Part shown: positions 40,981-49,745 of the stretch, piece by piece
Numbering within the stretch: the stretch's first letter is position 1
How the letters are laid out: each line of letters starts with the position of its first letter
Origin: Ramlibacter sp. PS4R-6
Lineage (GTDB): Bacteria > Pseudomonadota > Gammaproteobacteria > Burkholderiales > Burkholderiaceae_C
NCBI RefSeq assembly: GCF_037572775.1
Contig: NZ_JBBHKA010000001.1
Span: 2,356,001 to 2,420,000 of the forward strand
Direction: 5' to 3'
Length of the DNA stretch: 64,000 nt
Translations under genes and position numbers: made by a program
The notes under the pieces: model-generated
Database searches by the model: none
The model's input: the letters and a program-made list of their open reading frames with translations, nothing else
What the model was told of the DNA's origin: nothing

Positions 40981-41850
40981 ATGCGGGACCGGATCGTCGA
41001 GATCGGCGCGCGCGACTGGCACGCGCCCGGCAGCGATCCGGCCTGGATCGCCGCCGTCGAGGACGGCAAGGTCCTGTACTTCCCGCAGCTGGCGTTCGCG
41101 CTGTCGGGCGGGGAAACGGCCTTGCTCAAGCCTGACTTGCTGGCCCCGGGCGTGCGCAACATCAGCTGGGACGCGCAGCGCGGGCTCAAGGGCGCCGCGG
41201 GCGAGGGCCCGGTGCAAGAGCAGGTCACGGCGCTCGTCTCGCGCTTTGCGGCGCAGGCGACGGCGCTGGTGAATGCCCTGTTCCCCGCATATGCGCAGCA
41301 CCTGCGGCCGGCCCCGACGAGCCTGCGCCCGACTTCAGTTTCCAACCGCCAGCAGTCCGTGCGCGCCGACGACCGGCGGCTGCACGTCGATGCCTTCCCT
41401 TCGCGCCCCAACCGCGGCGAGCGCATCCTGCGCGTGTTTGCCAACATCAACCCGCACGGCGAGGCGCGGGTGTGGCGGGTGGGTGAGCCGTTCGGCGACG
41501 TGGCACGGCAGTTCGTCCCCCGCGCCAAGCCTTATTCGGCCTGGCAGGCGAAGGCGCTCAACACCCTGGGCGTGACGAAATCCCTGCGCAGCGAGTACGA
41601 CCACCTGATGCTGCAGATCCACGACCGGATGAAGGCCGACGAGGCCTACCAGCGCGATTGCCCCCAGCTGAGGTTCGAGTTTCCGCCCGGTTCGGCCTGG
41701 GTCTGCTTTTCCGACCAGACGGTGCATGCGGCCATGTCGGGGCAGTACATGATGGAGCAGACGTTCCACCTGCCGGTCGGCAAGCAATACAATCCGGATG
41801 CGAGCCCGCTGGCCATCCTTGGCCGGCTGGCCGGGCACCCGATCACCTAG
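40981..41850 (+). CDS. kdoO: Kdo 3-hydroxylase (KdoO-type, Fe(II)/2-oxoglutarate)
   Basis: Fe(II)/2-oxoglutarate dioxygenase that in Burkholderia and Yersinia converts Kdo of LPS to Ko. It has 289 residues. The facial triad is visible as His135 and Asp137 (RRLHVDAFPSRPNRGERIL) and His249 (FSDQTVHAAMSG). The FANINPHGEARVWRVGEPF block is typical of the Kdo-hydroxylase family as I recall it. It follows carB by 5 nt, so it is cotranscribed with pyrimidine/arginine genes, and it ends just before a terminator. Family identity is fairly sure; activity on Kdo is inferred. Confidence 0.82.
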   Translation: MRDRIVEIGARDWHAPGSDPAWIAAVEDGKVLYFPQLAFALSGGETALLKPDLLAPGVRNISWDAQRGLKGAAGEGPVQEQVTALVSRFAAQATALVNALFPAYAQHLRPAPTSLRPTSVSNRQQSVRADDRRLHVDAFPSRPNRGERILRVFANINPHGEARVWRVGEPFGDVARQFVPRAKPYSAWQAKALNTLGVTKSLRSEYDHLMLQIHDRMKADEAYQRDCPQLRFEFPPGSAWVCFSDQTVHAAMSGQYMMEQTFHLPVGKQYNPDASPLAILGRLAGHPIT

Positions 41851-41872
41851 GCGCCCGCCCCAGGAACGACAG

Positions 41873-41904
41873 ACGCCGGACGAGACAGTCCGGCGTTTCT
41901 TTTG
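41873..41904 (+). terminator. intrinsic terminator between kdoO and greA
   Basis: ACGCCGGAC (41873-41881) and GTCCGGCGT (41888-41896) form a perfect 9-bp stem with a 6-nt loop, followed by TTCTTTTG. It ends 20 nt before the greA ATG with no obvious promoter in between, so greA expression from the car operon must pass it. Confidence 0.85.
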
Positions 41905-41924
41905 AGAACCCCCGGAACAGCAAG

Positions 41925-42401
41925 ATGGCCACCATACCGATCACCAAGCGCGGCGCCGAAATGCTGAAGGCCGAGCTTCATCGCCTCAAGACGGTGGACC
42001 GCCGCGCCGTCATCAACGCGATCGCCGAGGCGCGCTCGCACGGCGACCTCTCCGAGAACGCCGAGTACGACGCCGCCAAGGACCGCCAGGCCTTCATCGA
42101 AGGCCGCATCCGCGAGCTGGAAGGCAAGCTGGCCGCCGCGCAGGTCATCGACCCTTCGACGCTGGACGCCCACGGCAAGGTGGTGTTCGGCGCCACCGTG
42201 GAACTCGAGGAAGAAGCCAGCGGCGAGCAGGTCAAGTACCAGATCGTCGGCGAGGACGAAGCCGACCTGAAGCACGGCCTGATCAACGTCTCCAGCCCGA
42301 TCGCGCGCGCGCTGATCGGCAAGGAGGAGGGCGACACCGCCGAGGTGCAGACGCCCGGCGGCGTCAAGCGCTACGAGATCGTGGCCGTGCACTACCTCTG
42401 A
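41925..42401 (+). CDS. greA: transcription elongation factor GreA
   Basis: Rescues backtracked RNA polymerase by stimulating transcript cleavage. It has 158 residues: an N-terminal coiled coil (about 10-75) with the acidic tip HGDLSENAEYDAAKD, and a C-terminal FKBP-like domain (VVFGATVELEEE, VSSPIARALIGKEEGD). The ATG at 41925 lies 20 nt after an intrinsic terminator, which suggests attenuation. The stop overlaps the DUF4149 gene start by one base. Confidence 0.97.
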   Translation: MATIPITKRGAEMLKAELHRLKTVDRRAVINAIAEARSHGDLSENAEYDAAKDRQAFIEGRIRELEGKLAAAQVIDPSTLDAHGKVVFGATVELEEEASGEQVKYQIVGEDEADLKHGLINVSSPIARALIGKEEGDTAEVQTPGGVKRYEIVAVHYL

Positions 42402-42817
42402 TGCACTGGAAAGCACGCGTCCCGCTGCTCGCGGCGGCGCTGTGGTGGGGCAGCCTCACCGCCGTCGGGTTCATCGCCGTCCCCATCCTCTTCTCGCACT
42501 TCCCGGCCGCGACGGCGGGCCAGGCCGCGGCGCGCCTGTTCACCGGCCAGGCCTGGACTTCGATCGCCTGCGGCCTGGTGGTCCTCATGGGCGCGCGCGG
42601 CGACGAAGGCACGGCCAGCATGGACTGGGCCCGCGGCGCCATCGGCTTCGTGCTGGTAGGCCTGCTGCTCGCGATCCTGGGCGAATTCGCCATCGCGCCG
42701 CGCATCGTGGCGCGGCAGGACCTGGCGTTCTGGCACACGGCGGGAACCGCCGCCTATGGCCTGCAGTGGGTGTGCGCGGCCGCGGTCTTCTGGAAGCTCA
42801 GCGCGCGGTCCGCTTGA
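42401..42817 (+). CDS. DUF4149-type membrane protein
   Basis: Integral membrane protein of 138 residues with four predicted segments (about 7-30, 48-64, 78-95 and 113-133). The pattern of a short N-terminus, SLTAVGFIAVPILF, and FWHTAGTAAYGLQW fits DUF4149 (TMEM205-like) proteins, which often follow greA in Betaproteobacteria. No function is established. The start shares one base with the greA stop, and the 3' end overlaps yhbY on the other strand by 20 bp. Confidence 0.78.
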   Translation: MHWKARVPLLAAALWWGSLTAVGFIAVPILFSHFPAATAGQAAARLFTGQAWTSIACGLVVLMGARGDEGTASMDWARGAIGFVLVGLLLAILGEFAIAPRIVARQDLAFWHTAGTAAYGLQWVCAAAVFWKLSARSA

Positions 42818-43268
42818 CCGACTTCTGCTTGGGCTTGGCCTTCTTGACCTTGCCGCCGGGCGTGAGGCGCTGATTACCCAGGACGCGCACGTGCTTCACC
42901 TCGGGGCGCTGGCCGCCGCGCGAGCTGTACTTGAGCACCTTGTACTCTTTCGGGCCCGGCTTGCGGTCCTCGTCGGCTTCGCGCTCCTTCTTCGGCTTGG
43001 GGCGCCAGAACACCAGGAGCTTGCCGATGTGCTGGATCTGCGCGGCGCGCAGGTCGTCGGCGATCTCGCCGTACATGCGCTCGCGCTCCAGGCGGTCGTC
43101 GCCTTGCACGCGCACCTTGACCAGGCCGTGGGCCTTGAGCGCCGCGTCGATCTCCTTCTTGACCGCCGGTGTCAGCCCGTCGTTGCCGACCATGACGACC
43201 GGGTCGAGGTGATGCGCGTCGGCGCGGTGGACCTTGCGGTCCTGGATGGAGAGCTCGATTCGGGACAT
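42798..43268 (-). CDS. yhbY: YhbY-family (CRM domain) RNA-binding protein
   Basis: CRM-domain protein associated with pre-50S particles in E. coli. It has 156 residues: the CRM domain (about 1-95) has the GxxG loop as GNDGLTP near 28-34, and the C-terminal 60 residues are a basic tail rich in Lys and Arg (ending VKRTAR) that the 97-residue E. coli protein lacks. It is divergent from rlmE with only 20 bp between the start codons. The greA-yhbY-rlmE-ftsH neighbourhood is the same as in E. coli. Confidence 0.92.
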   Translation of the reverse strand: MSRIELSIQDRKVHRADAHHLDPVVMVGNDGLTPAVKKEIDAALKAHGLVKVRVQGDDRLERERMYGEIADDLRAAQIQHIGKLLVFWRPKPKKEREADEDRKPGPKEYKVLKYSSRGGQRPEVKHVRVLGNQRLTPGGKVKKAKPKQKSVKRTAR

Positions 43269-43273
43269 CTCCG

Positions 43274-43280
43274 TATTATC
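43274..43280. promoter_or_regulatory. shared -10 region of yhbY and rlmE
   Basis: The 20-bp spacer between the two start codons contains TATTAT (43274-43279, plus strand), and GATAAT (43280-43275) on the minus strand. If used as -10 elements in either direction, transcripts would begin within a few bases of each ATG, giving nearly leaderless mRNAs. Confidence 0.35.
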
Positions 43281-43288
43281 GGGTTTGC

Positions 43289-43942
43289 ATGAAAGTCAAA
43301 ACCAAGAGCAAGAAGGTCAACAAGGCGTGGTTGAACGACCACGTGAACGACCCCTATGTGAAGCTGGCGCAGAAGGACGGCTACCGCGCGCGCGCCGCCT
43401 ACAAACTCAAGGAGATCGACGAGGCGCTCAAGCTGATCAAGCCGGGCGACTTGGTCGTCGACCTGGGCTCGGCCCCGGGCGCGTGGAGCCAGTACGTGCG
43501 CCGCAAGCTGTCGCCCCAGGGCGCGGCCGCCGGCGAGCTGAACGGGCGCATCGTCGCGCTGGACATCCTGCCCATGGAGCCGGTGGAGGGCGTCACCTTC
43601 CTGCAGGGCGATTTCCGCGAGCCGGAGATGCTGGCCAAGCTGGACGCGCTGGTGGGCGGCAAGCCCGTCGACGTCGTGATCTCGGACATGGCGCCCAACC
43701 TGTCGGGCATCGAGTCGGCGGATGCCGCGCGCATCGCCCACCTCGTCGAGCTGGCCGTGGAGTTTTCGCGTTCGCACCTCAAGCCCGACGGGGCCCTGGT
43801 GGCCAAGCTGTTCCACGGCAGCGGCTACAGCCAGCTGGTGAAGCTGTTCAAGGAAACCTTCCGCACGGTCAAGCCCGTGAAGCCCAAGGCGTCTCGGGAC
43901 AAGTCGTCCGAGACCTTTCTTGTAGGAATCGGGCTCAAATAG
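43289..43942 (+). CDS. rlmE: 23S rRNA 2'-O-ribose methyltransferase RlmE
   Basis: Methylates U2552 of 23S rRNA (E. coli numbering); a heat-shock protein in E. coli (FtsJ/RrmJ). It has 217 residues. The SAM site is [14 protein letters not shown] near 54-67; catalytic residues of the K-D-K-E set are visible as Lys near 39, Asp in SDMAPNLSG near 132, and Lys in [10 protein letters not shown] near 172. It is upstream of ftsH as in E. coli, but a 148-nt spacer with its own candidate promoter separates them. Confidence 0.95.
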   Translation: MKVKTKSKKVNKAWLNDHVNDPYVKLAQKDGYRARAAYKLKEIDEALKLIKPGDLVVDLGSAPGAWSQYVRRKLSPQGAAAGELNGRIVALDILPMEPVEGVTFLQGDFREPEMLAKLDALVGGKPVDVVISDMAPNLSGIESADAARIAHLVELAVEFSRSHLKPDGALVAKLFHGSGYSQLVKLFKETFRTVKPVKPKASRDKSSETFLVGIGLK

Positions 43943-44023
43943 GCGGGAAGCGGTCCTTTCACGAGGCTTTCTCCCCCGCTGACGCCGCTCAATGGCCCGC
44001 CTAGCCAAAATGCATCAGCCCGG

Positions 44024-44054
44024 CACTTGAAACCCCTAGAATGGGTGTCAAGTG
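44024..44054 (+). promoter_or_regulatory. imperfect palindrome and CTTGAAA box in the ftsH promoter region
   Basis: CACTTGAAACCC (44024-44035) and GGGTGTCAAGTG (44043-44054) form a 12-bp inverted repeat with one mismatch, centred on a candidate -10 TAGAAT (44037-44042). CTTGAAA (44026-44032) equals the -35 core of sigma-32 promoters, but no matching CCCCAT -10 is at the right distance. This may be an operator or a mixed promoter; it ends 36 nt before the ftsH start. Confidence 0.4.
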
Positions 44055-44090
44055 GGGGTCAAGGCCCCCTTCCCAGCCTCGGAGACAGGT

Positions 44091-46001
44091 TTGAACAATC
44101 AGTGGTTTTCGAAGATTGCCGTGTGGCTGGTGATTGCACTCGTGCTTTTCACCGTCTTCAAGCAATTCGACACGCGCGGCGCCGCCGGCGCCCAGGTCGT
44201 CGGTTACTCCGACTTCCTCGAGCAGGTCCGCAACCGTCAGGTCAAGCAGGCCGTCATCCAGGAGGGCCAGGCGGGCAGCACCGAGATCGTCGCGGTCACC
44301 ACCGATGACCGCAAGGTGCGCACCACCGCGACCTACCTCGACAAGGGCCTCATCGGCGACCTGATCAACAACGGCGTCAAGTTCGACGTCAAGCCGCGCG
44401 AGGAGGGCTCCCTTCTCATGACGCTGCTCGTGAGCTGGGGCCCCATGCTCCTGCTGATCGGCGTGTGGATCTACTTCATGCGCCAGATGCAGGGCGGCGG
44501 CAAGGGCGGCGCCTTCTCGTTCGGCAAGAGCAAGGCGCGCATGCTCGACGAGAACAACAACACCGTCACCTTTGCCGATGTTGCGGGTTGCGACGAGGCG
44601 AAGGAAGAGGTGAAGGAAGTCGTGGACTTCCTGAAGGACCCGCAGAAATTCCAGAAGCTGGGCGGGCGCATCCCGCGCGGCCTGCTGCTGGTCGGCCCCC
44701 CGGGCACCGGCAAGACGCTGCTCGCCAAGGGCATCGCCGGCGAGGCCAAGGTGCCGTTCTTCTCGATCTCCGGTTCGGATTTCGTCGAGATGTTCGTCGG
44801 CGTGGGCGCGGCCCGCGTGCGCGACATGTTCGAGAACGCCAAGAAGAACGCGCCCTGCATCATCTTCATCGATGAAATCGACGCGGTCGGGCGCCAGCGC
44901 GGCGCGGGCCTGGGCGGCGGCAACGACGAACGCGAGCAGACCCTCAACCAGATGCTGGTCGAGATGGACGGCTTCGAGACCAACCTTGGCGTCATCGTCG
45001 TGGCTGCGACGAACCGCCCCGACATCCTGGACGCCGCGCTGCTGCGCCCCGGCCGCTTCGACCGCCAGGTCTACGTGACGCTGCCCGACATCCGCGGCCG
45101 CGAGCAGATCCTGAACGTCCACATGCGCAAGGTGCCGATTGGCCAGGACGTCAACGCCGGCGTCATCGCCCGCGGCACGCCGGGCATGTCGGGCGCCGAC
45201 CTCGCGAACCTGTGCAACGAAGCCGCGCTGATGGCCGCCCGCCGCAACGCGCGCGTGGTCGAGATGCAGGACTTCGAGAAGGCCAAGGACAAGATCATCA
45301 TGGGCCCGGAACGCAAGTCCATGGTCATGCCCGAGGAAGAGCGCCGCAACACGGCCTACCACGAGGCCGGCCACGCGCTCATCGGCAAGATGCTCCCCAA
45401 GTGCGACCCGGTGCACAAGGTCACCATCATCCCGCGCGGCCGCGCGCTGGGCGTGACCATGAGCCTGCCCGAGAGGGACCGCTACAGCTTCGACCGCGAG
45501 TACATGCTCAACCAGATCGCCATGCTGTTCGGCGGGCGCATCGCGGAAGAAGTGTTCATGAACCAGATGACCACCGGCGCCTCGAACGACTTCGAGCGCG
45601 CCACGCACCTGGCCCGCGACATGGTGATGCGCTACGGCATGAGCGACGCGCTCGGCCCGATGGTGTATGCGGAGAACGAGGGCGAGGTCTTCCTGGGTCG
45701 CTCGGTCACCAAGACCACCAACATCTCCGAATCGACCATGCAGAAGGTCGACCAGGAAGTGCGGCGCATCATCGACGAGCAGTACGCGCTGGCGCGCAAG
45801 CTGATCGAGGACAACAGCGACAAGATGCACGCCATGGCGAAGGCGCTGCTCGAGTGGGAAACCATCGACAGCGACCAGCTCGACGACATCATGGCCGGCC
45901 GCGAGCCGCGCCCGCCGAAGGACTTCTCGCCGCGCACGCCCGGCTCGCCCGGCGGCGGCAGCGCGGTGGGGGCCGACAACCCCGCGCCCAGCGCCGCCTG
46001 A
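44091..46001 (+). CDS. ftsH: ATP-dependent zinc metalloprotease FtsH
   Basis: Hexameric membrane AAA+ protease; in E. coli it degrades LpxC, sigma-32 and damaged membrane proteins. It has 636 residues: membrane segments at about 5-22 and 107-128 around a periplasmic domain, Walker A GPPGTGKT near 202, Walker [14 protein letters not shown] near 260, SRH near 310, and zinc site HEAGH near 424. The TTG at 44091 gives [13 protein letters not shown], with GGAG 6-9 nt before; a GTG at 44052 falls inside the promoter palindrome. The C-terminal 30 residues are Pro/Gly-rich. Confidence 0.96.
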   Translation: MNNQWFSKIAVWLVIALVLFTVFKQFDTRGAAGAQVVGYSDFLEQVRNRQVKQAVIQEGQAGSTEIVAVTTDDRKVRTTATYLDKGLIGDLINNGVKFDVKPREEGSLLMTLLVSWGPMLLLIGVWIYFMRQMQGGGKGGAFSFGKSKARMLDENNNTVTFADVAGCDEAKEEVKEVVDFLKDPQKFQKLGGRIPRGLLLVGPPGTGKTLLAKGIAGEAKVPFFSISGSDFVEMFVGVGAARVRDMFENAKKNAPCIIFIDEIDAVGRQRGAGLGGGNDEREQTLNQMLVEMDGFETNLGVIVVAATNRPDILDAALLRPGRFDRQVYVTLPDIRGREQILNVHMRKVPIGQDVNAGVIARGTPGMSGADLANLCNEAALMAARRNARVVEMQDFEKAKDKIIMGPERKSMVMPEEERRNTAYHEAGHALIGKMLPKCDPVHKVTIIPRGRALGVTMSLPERDRYSFDREYMLNQIAMLFGGRIAEEVFMNQMTTGASNDFERATHLARDMVMRYGMSDALGPMVYAENEGEVFLGRSVTKTTNISESTMQKVDQEVRRIIDEQYALARKLIEDNSDKMHAMAKALLEWETIDSDQLDDIMAGREPRPPKDFSPRTPGSPGGGSAVGADNPAPSAA

Positions 46002-46021
46002 GGCGATAGTCTGGAAGAGTA

Positions 46022-46051
46022 AAAAGGGACCCCGGGGTCCCTTTTGCTTTT
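46022..46051. terminator. terminator after ftsH
   Basis: A perfect palindrome, AAAAGGGACCCC (46022-46033) and GGGGTCCCTTTT (46034-46045), followed by GCTTTT. It acts as an intrinsic terminator on the plus strand and has an A-rich start that makes it look bidirectional. folP begins 23 nt later, so folP needs readthrough or its own promoter. Confidence 0.85.
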
Positions 46052-46073
46052 GCGCTTGCAGCACAATTGCCTC

Positions 46074-46919
46074 ATGCATTGGCAGACCACGCGCTACCGC
46101 ATCGACCTCGCGAAGCCCAAGGTGATGGGCATCGTGAACGTCACGCCCGACTCGTTTTCCGACGGCGGGCACTACGCCAGCACCCGCGCGGCGCTGGCGC
46201 ACTGCGAGGCGCTGCTCGTCCAGGGGGCGCACATCCTCGACATCGGCGGCGAGTCGAGCCGGCCCGGCACCCCGCCGGTCCCGCTGGAAGAGGAGAGGGC
46301 GCGCGTGATGCCCGTGCTGCGCGAGGCGGTCACGTTGGGCGTTCCGGTCTCCGTGGACACCTACAAGCCCGAGATCATGCGCGAGGCGCTGGACCTGGGC
46401 GCGGACGTCATCAACGACATCTGGGGCCTGCGGCGCGCCGGCGCCGTGGAAGCCGTCGCGGCCCACCCCGATTGCGGCGTGTGCGTGATGCACATGCACG
46501 GCGAGCCGCAGACCATGCAGCGCGAGCCCATGGAAGGCGACGCGGTGCCGCAGGTGCGGCGCTTCCTCGAAGAGCGCAGCGAGGTGCTGCGCGCGCGCGG
46601 CATCGTCGCCTCGCGCATCGCGTGGGACCCGGGCATCGGCTTCGGCAAGACGGTGGAGCAGAATTTCGCGTTGCTGGCGCGCCAGCGCGAGCTGCACGAC
46701 GCGCACCATCCGCTGGTGATCGGCTGGTCGCGAAAGTCTTCATTGGGCGCGGCCACCGGCCTGCCCGTGAACGAGCGCGTGGCGCCCAGCGTCGCGGCGG
46801 CGCTGCTCGCGGTGGAGCGCGGCGCCCACGTGGTGCGCGTGCATGATGTGAAGGAAACGCTGGCGGCGTTGAAGGTTCGCGCTGCGATGCTGGCTGCCGG
46901 CGAGGAGTCCAAGGAATGA
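46074..46919 (+). CDS. folP: dihydropteroate synthase
   Basis: Condenses p-aminobenzoate with dihydropterin pyrophosphate in folate synthesis; the sulfonamide target. It has 281 residues. Pterin-binding marks are [16 protein letters not shown] near 18-33, [10 protein letters not shown] near 56-65, NDIWG near 116, and [10 protein letters not shown] near 183-192; the last strand carries VIGWSRKS. The ATG at 46074 begins MHWQTTRYR. It follows a terminator and overlaps glmM by four bases. Confidence 0.96.
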   Translation: MHWQTTRYRIDLAKPKVMGIVNVTPDSFSDGGHYASTRAALAHCEALLVQGAHILDIGGESSRPGTPPVPLEEERARVMPVLREAVTLGVPVSVDTYKPEIMREALDLGADVINDIWGLRRAGAVEAVAAHPDCGVCVMHMHGEPQTMQREPMEGDAVPQVRRFLEERSEVLRARGIVASRIAWDPGIGFGKTVEQNFALLARQRELHDAHHPLVIGWSRKSSLGAATGLPVNERVAPSVAAALLAVERGAHVVRVHDVKETLAALKVRAAMLAAGEESKE

Positions 46920-48250
46920 GCAGGAAATATTTCGGGACCGACGGCATCCGCGGCACCGTCGGGCAGGCGCCGATCACGCCGGACTTCGTGCTGCGCCTGG
47001 CGCATGCGGTAGGCCGCGTGCTCAAGCGGCGCGAGCAGCGCCCAACGGTGCTGATCGGCAAGGACACGCGCATCTCCGGCTACATGCTGGAAAGCGCGCT
47101 GGAGTCGGGCTTCAACTCGGCCGGGGTGGACGTCGTGCTGCTCGGCCCGCTGCCCACGCCGGGCGTCGCCTACCTCACGCGCGCGCAGCGCGCGAGCCTG
47201 GGCGTCGTCATCAGCGCCAGCCACAACGCCTACCCCGACAACGGCATCAAGTTCTTCAGCGCCCAGGGCACGAAGCTGCCCGACGAATGGGAAGCGGCGG
47301 TCGAGGCCGCGCTGGAAGAGCCGCCGCAATGGGCCGACTCCGCGACCCTGGGCAAGGCCAAGCGCCTGGACGACGCGGCGGGGCGCTACATCGAGTTCTG
47401 CAAGAGCACGTTCGCCAGCGACCTCTCGCTGCGCGGCCTGGCCATCGTGGTCGATGCCGCGAACGGCGCGGCGTACCACATCGCCCCCAAGGTCTTCCAC
47501 GAGCTGGGCGCCGAGGTCTCGTGCATCGGCTGCGCGCCCGACGGCCTGAACATCAACGACCGCGTCGGCGCGACGCACCCGGATGCACTCGTGGCGGCGG
47601 TGAAGGCGCAAGGCGCAAGCTTTGGCATCGCCCTCGATGGCGACGCCGACCGCCTGCAGGTCGTGGACGGCTCGGGGCGCCTGTACAACGGCGACGAGCT
47701 GCTCTACGTGATGACCATGGACCGCCTCGCGAATGGCGAGAAGGTGCCCGGCGTCGTCGGCACGCTGATGACCAACATGGCGATCGAGGTGGCACTGAAG
47801 GCGCGCGGCGTCGACGTCGTGCGCGCGAAGGTCGGCGACCGCTACGTGCTCGAGGAGCTGGAGCAGCGCGGCTGGCTCCTGGGCGGCGAAGGATCGGGCC
47901 ACCTGCTGGCGCTGGACAAGCACACCACCGGCGACGGCCTCATCAGCGCGCTGCAGGTGCTCATGGCGATCGCGCGCAGCGGCAAGCAGCTCTCGGAGCT
48001 GCTGGAGGGCGTGGCGCTCTTTCCGCAGACGCTGATCAACGTGAAGCTGGAGCCCGGCCAGGACTGGAAAAAGAACCAGGTGCTGGCCGGCGAAATCCGC
48101 AAGGCCGAGGGCGAACTCGCTTCCGCGGGCCGCGTGCTCATCCGCCCGAGCGGCACCGAGCCGCTGCTGCGCGTGATGGTCGAGGCGCGCGATGCCCACG
48201 TCGCGAAGAAGGTCGCAGAGCGGCTGGCGGGCGCTGTCAAGGCCGGCTGA
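46916..48250 (+). CDS. glmM: phosphoglucosamine mutase
   Basis: Interconverts glucosamine-6- and -1-phosphate for UDP-GlcNAc, the precursor of peptidoglycan and lipid A. It has 444 residues. The phosphoserine is Ser102 in [14 protein letters not shown], the metal loop is ALDGDADR near 239-246, the sugar-binding loop GGEGSGHL near 323, and the phosphate loop [12 protein letters not shown] near 412-423. The start is inside the folP stop (ATGA), as in E. coli. No secG follows; a small outer-membrane-like gene is next. Confidence 0.97.
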   Translation: MSRKYFGTDGIRGTVGQAPITPDFVLRLAHAVGRVLKRREQRPTVLIGKDTRISGYMLESALESGFNSAGVDVVLLGPLPTPGVAYLTRAQRASLGVVISASHNAYPDNGIKFFSAQGTKLPDEWEAAVEAALEEPPQWADSATLGKAKRLDDAAGRYIEFCKSTFASDLSLRGLAIVVDAANGAAYHIAPKVFHELGAEVSCIGCAPDGLNINDRVGATHPDALVAAVKAQGASFGIALDGDADRLQVVDGSGRLYNGDELLYVMTMDRLANGEKVPGVVGTLMTNMAIEVALKARGVDVVRAKVGDRYVLEELEQRGWLLGGEGSGHLLALDKHTTGDGLISALQVLMAIARSGKQLSELLEGVALFPQTLINVKLEPGQDWKKNQVLAGEIRKAEGELASAGRVLIRPSGTEPLLRVMVEARDAHVAKKVAERLAGAVKAG

Positions 48251-48399
48251 GCCGGATCGCGCCGGAACCGGTGTGGAAGTGCAACTTTCGTTGCTTCCGC
48301 GCCGCGCGCTGAACGCCGTGTAACCCCTCGTCGCGCCTAGGCGACAGGGCGGCTTGCGTGGCTGTGCAGAAACGCACGCGCCGCGCTACATTGAAGCTC

Positions 48400-48768
48400 A
48401 TGGATAAGGCAAAACACCTCGTCGCCGCGGCCGTGTTGGCTGCATCGGCCGGGCTTGCCCACGCCCAGGGATTCACCGCCGATTACGACCTGTCGCGGCA
48501 CTGGTTCGGGCAGGTCGGCCTGTCGCAGGCGCCGCTGAACGCGCTCACGCCGGGCAGCAACGACGTCCTCAACGTCGGCGGCGGCTACCGCTTCAACGAC
48601 GGCCAGTCGCTGTCGCTGCAGGTGAGCCGCGCGCGCGGGCCGCTGCCGCGCCTGGGGCTCGCCGTCAGCTACGACTGGCCGCGCTACTTCGTGCGCTTCA
48701 CGTACGACCAGGGCCTGACGCTCACGCCCACGGAAAACCTGCGGTTCTCCGCGGGCTTCCGCTTCTAG
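48400..48768 (+). CDS. small exported protein with outer-membrane-like C-terminus, unknown function
   Basis: Protein of 122 residues with a signal peptide of about 22 (ending GLAHAQG). The mature 100 residues alternate polar and hydrophobic residues, as expected for beta strands (SLSLQVSRARG, LGLAVSYDWPRYFVRFTYD), and the chain ends in SAGFRF with a terminal Phe, the usual signal for outer-membrane insertion. At this size it could form only a small or oligomeric barrel. The ATG at 48400 has no strong ribosome binding site; an in-frame start at 48358 would bury the signal peptide. It is flanked by glmM and convergent ppk2. I do not recognise the family. Confidence 0.6.
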   Translation: MDKAKHLVAAAVLAASAGLAHAQGFTADYDLSRHWFGQVGLSQAPLNALTPGSNDVLNVGGGYRFNDGQSLSLQVSRARGPLPRLGLAVSYDWPRYFVRFTYDQGLTLTPTENLRFSAGFRF

Positions 48769-48774
48769 CTTCCG

Positions 48775-49605
48775 TCACTGCACCTTGATCGACGCGACCG
48801 CGGGGTCGTCGTCGGGATAGCGCAGGTCCAGCGACTTCAGCGCGGCGCGCAGCGCGGTCGCGATCATCAGGTTGCGGTGTGTCTTCGAGTCCGCGGGGAC
48901 GACGATCCACGGCGCCCACGGCGTCGCGGTGGCGCGGATCGCGCGCTCGTACGCGCGCTGGAAATCGTCCCAGTGCTTGCGGTCGTCCAGGTCGGCTCGC
49001 TGGAATTTCCAGCGCTTGGCCGGGTCGTCGATCCGTTCCTGCAGCCGCTGGCGCTGCTCGTCCTTCGAGATGTGCAGCATGAACTTCAGGATCACCGTGC
49101 GGTGCTCGGCGAGCAGGCGCTCGAAGTCGTTGATCTGCGCGAAGCGGCGTTTCGCCTCGGCCTTGTCGATGTCGCCGTGCACGACGGGCACGAGCACGTC
49201 CTCGTAGTGGCTGCGGTTGAAGACCACGAATTCCCCCGCCGACGGTACCTGCCAGTGGATCCGCCACAGGAAGTCGTGGGCACGTTCGGACTCGCTGGGG
49301 GCCCGCCATGCGACGGTACGGACGCCCAGCGGGCTCATGCGGCCGAAGACGGCCCGCAAGGTGCCGTCCTTGCCGCTCGTGTCCGTTCCCTGCAGCACCA
49401 CGAGCAGGCGGTAACGCCGGTCGGCGTAGAACAGGTTCTGCAGCTCGTCCAGTTCCAGCGCCAGCGCGTCGACCCGTTCCTTGTCCTGCTTCTTGCTGCC
49501 GCCGGAGAAGGGCTTGGCCGCGGGGTCGATCGCCGCCAGCGACACCTTGGCATCCTCGCCCGCGAAGCGGTAGGGCAGCCACGGGTCTTTCGAAGTGCGC
49601 GACAT
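48775..49605 (-). CDS. ppk2: polyphosphate kinase 2
   Basis: PPK2-family kinase that transfers phosphate between polyphosphate and nucleotides. It has 276 residues, a single domain. Walker A is GTDTSGKDG with Lys79; NRSHYEDVLVPVVHG holds the Walker B-like Asp; KFMLHISKDEQRQRL and YERAIRATATPWAPW follow. Direction (ATP or GTP regeneration versus polyP synthesis) cannot be read from sequence. It is divergent from ppk1 with a Pho-box-like site between. Confidence 0.92.
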   Translation of the reverse strand: MSRTSKDPWLPYRFAGEDAKVSLAAIDPAAKPFSGGSKKQDKERVDALALELDELQNLFYADRRYRLLVVLQGTDTSGKDGTLRAVFGRMSPLGVRTVAWRAPSESERAHDFLWRIHWQVPSAGEFVVFNRSHYEDVLVPVVHGDIDKAEAKRRFAQINDFERLLAEHRTVILKFMLHISKDEQRQRLQERIDDPAKRWKFQRADLDDRKHWDDFQRAYERAIRATATPWAPWIVVPADSKTHRNLMIATALRAALKSLDLRYPDDDPAVASIKVQ

Positions 49606-49686
49606 GCCCGCATTGTCGCGCCGCGATGCGTTTCCCGGCGGGGCTTATTCGAGGCACACTGGGAGCCTGCCCGGGCGGCAGCCGCA

Positions 49687-49704
49687 GTGTCACGAAACCG
49701 TCAT
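49687..49704 (+). promoter_or_regulatory. Pho-box-like repeat upstream of ppk1
   Basis: GTGTCAC (49687-49693) and CCGTCAT (49698-49704) are 7-bp units repeating at an 11-bp period, the geometry of PhoB sites (consensus CTGTCAT). They match the consensus at five and six of seven positions and lie 42 bp before the ppk1 ATG. PhoB control of ppk1 is an inference. Confidence 0.5.
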
Positions 49705-49745
49705 CGCGCAGCTCGACACTGCCATGAGCCGGAAACCACCGACCC

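Noticed and set aside
44052-44090. GTG at 44052 as the ftsH start
   Set aside because: It lies inside the promoter palindrome and would add 13 residues before LNNQWFSK. The TTG at 44091 has GGAG at proper spacing.
46022-46045. Perfect 24-bp palindrome as an operator for folP
   Set aside because: The GC stem with flanking A and T runs just after the ftsH stop is the ordinary form of an intrinsic terminator.
48275-48298. Hairpin GGAA-GCAAC/GTTGC-TTCC after glmM as its terminator
   Set aside because: The stem is interrupted by a 2-nt bulge and is followed by GC-rich sequence with no U-tract. It was not listed as a feature.
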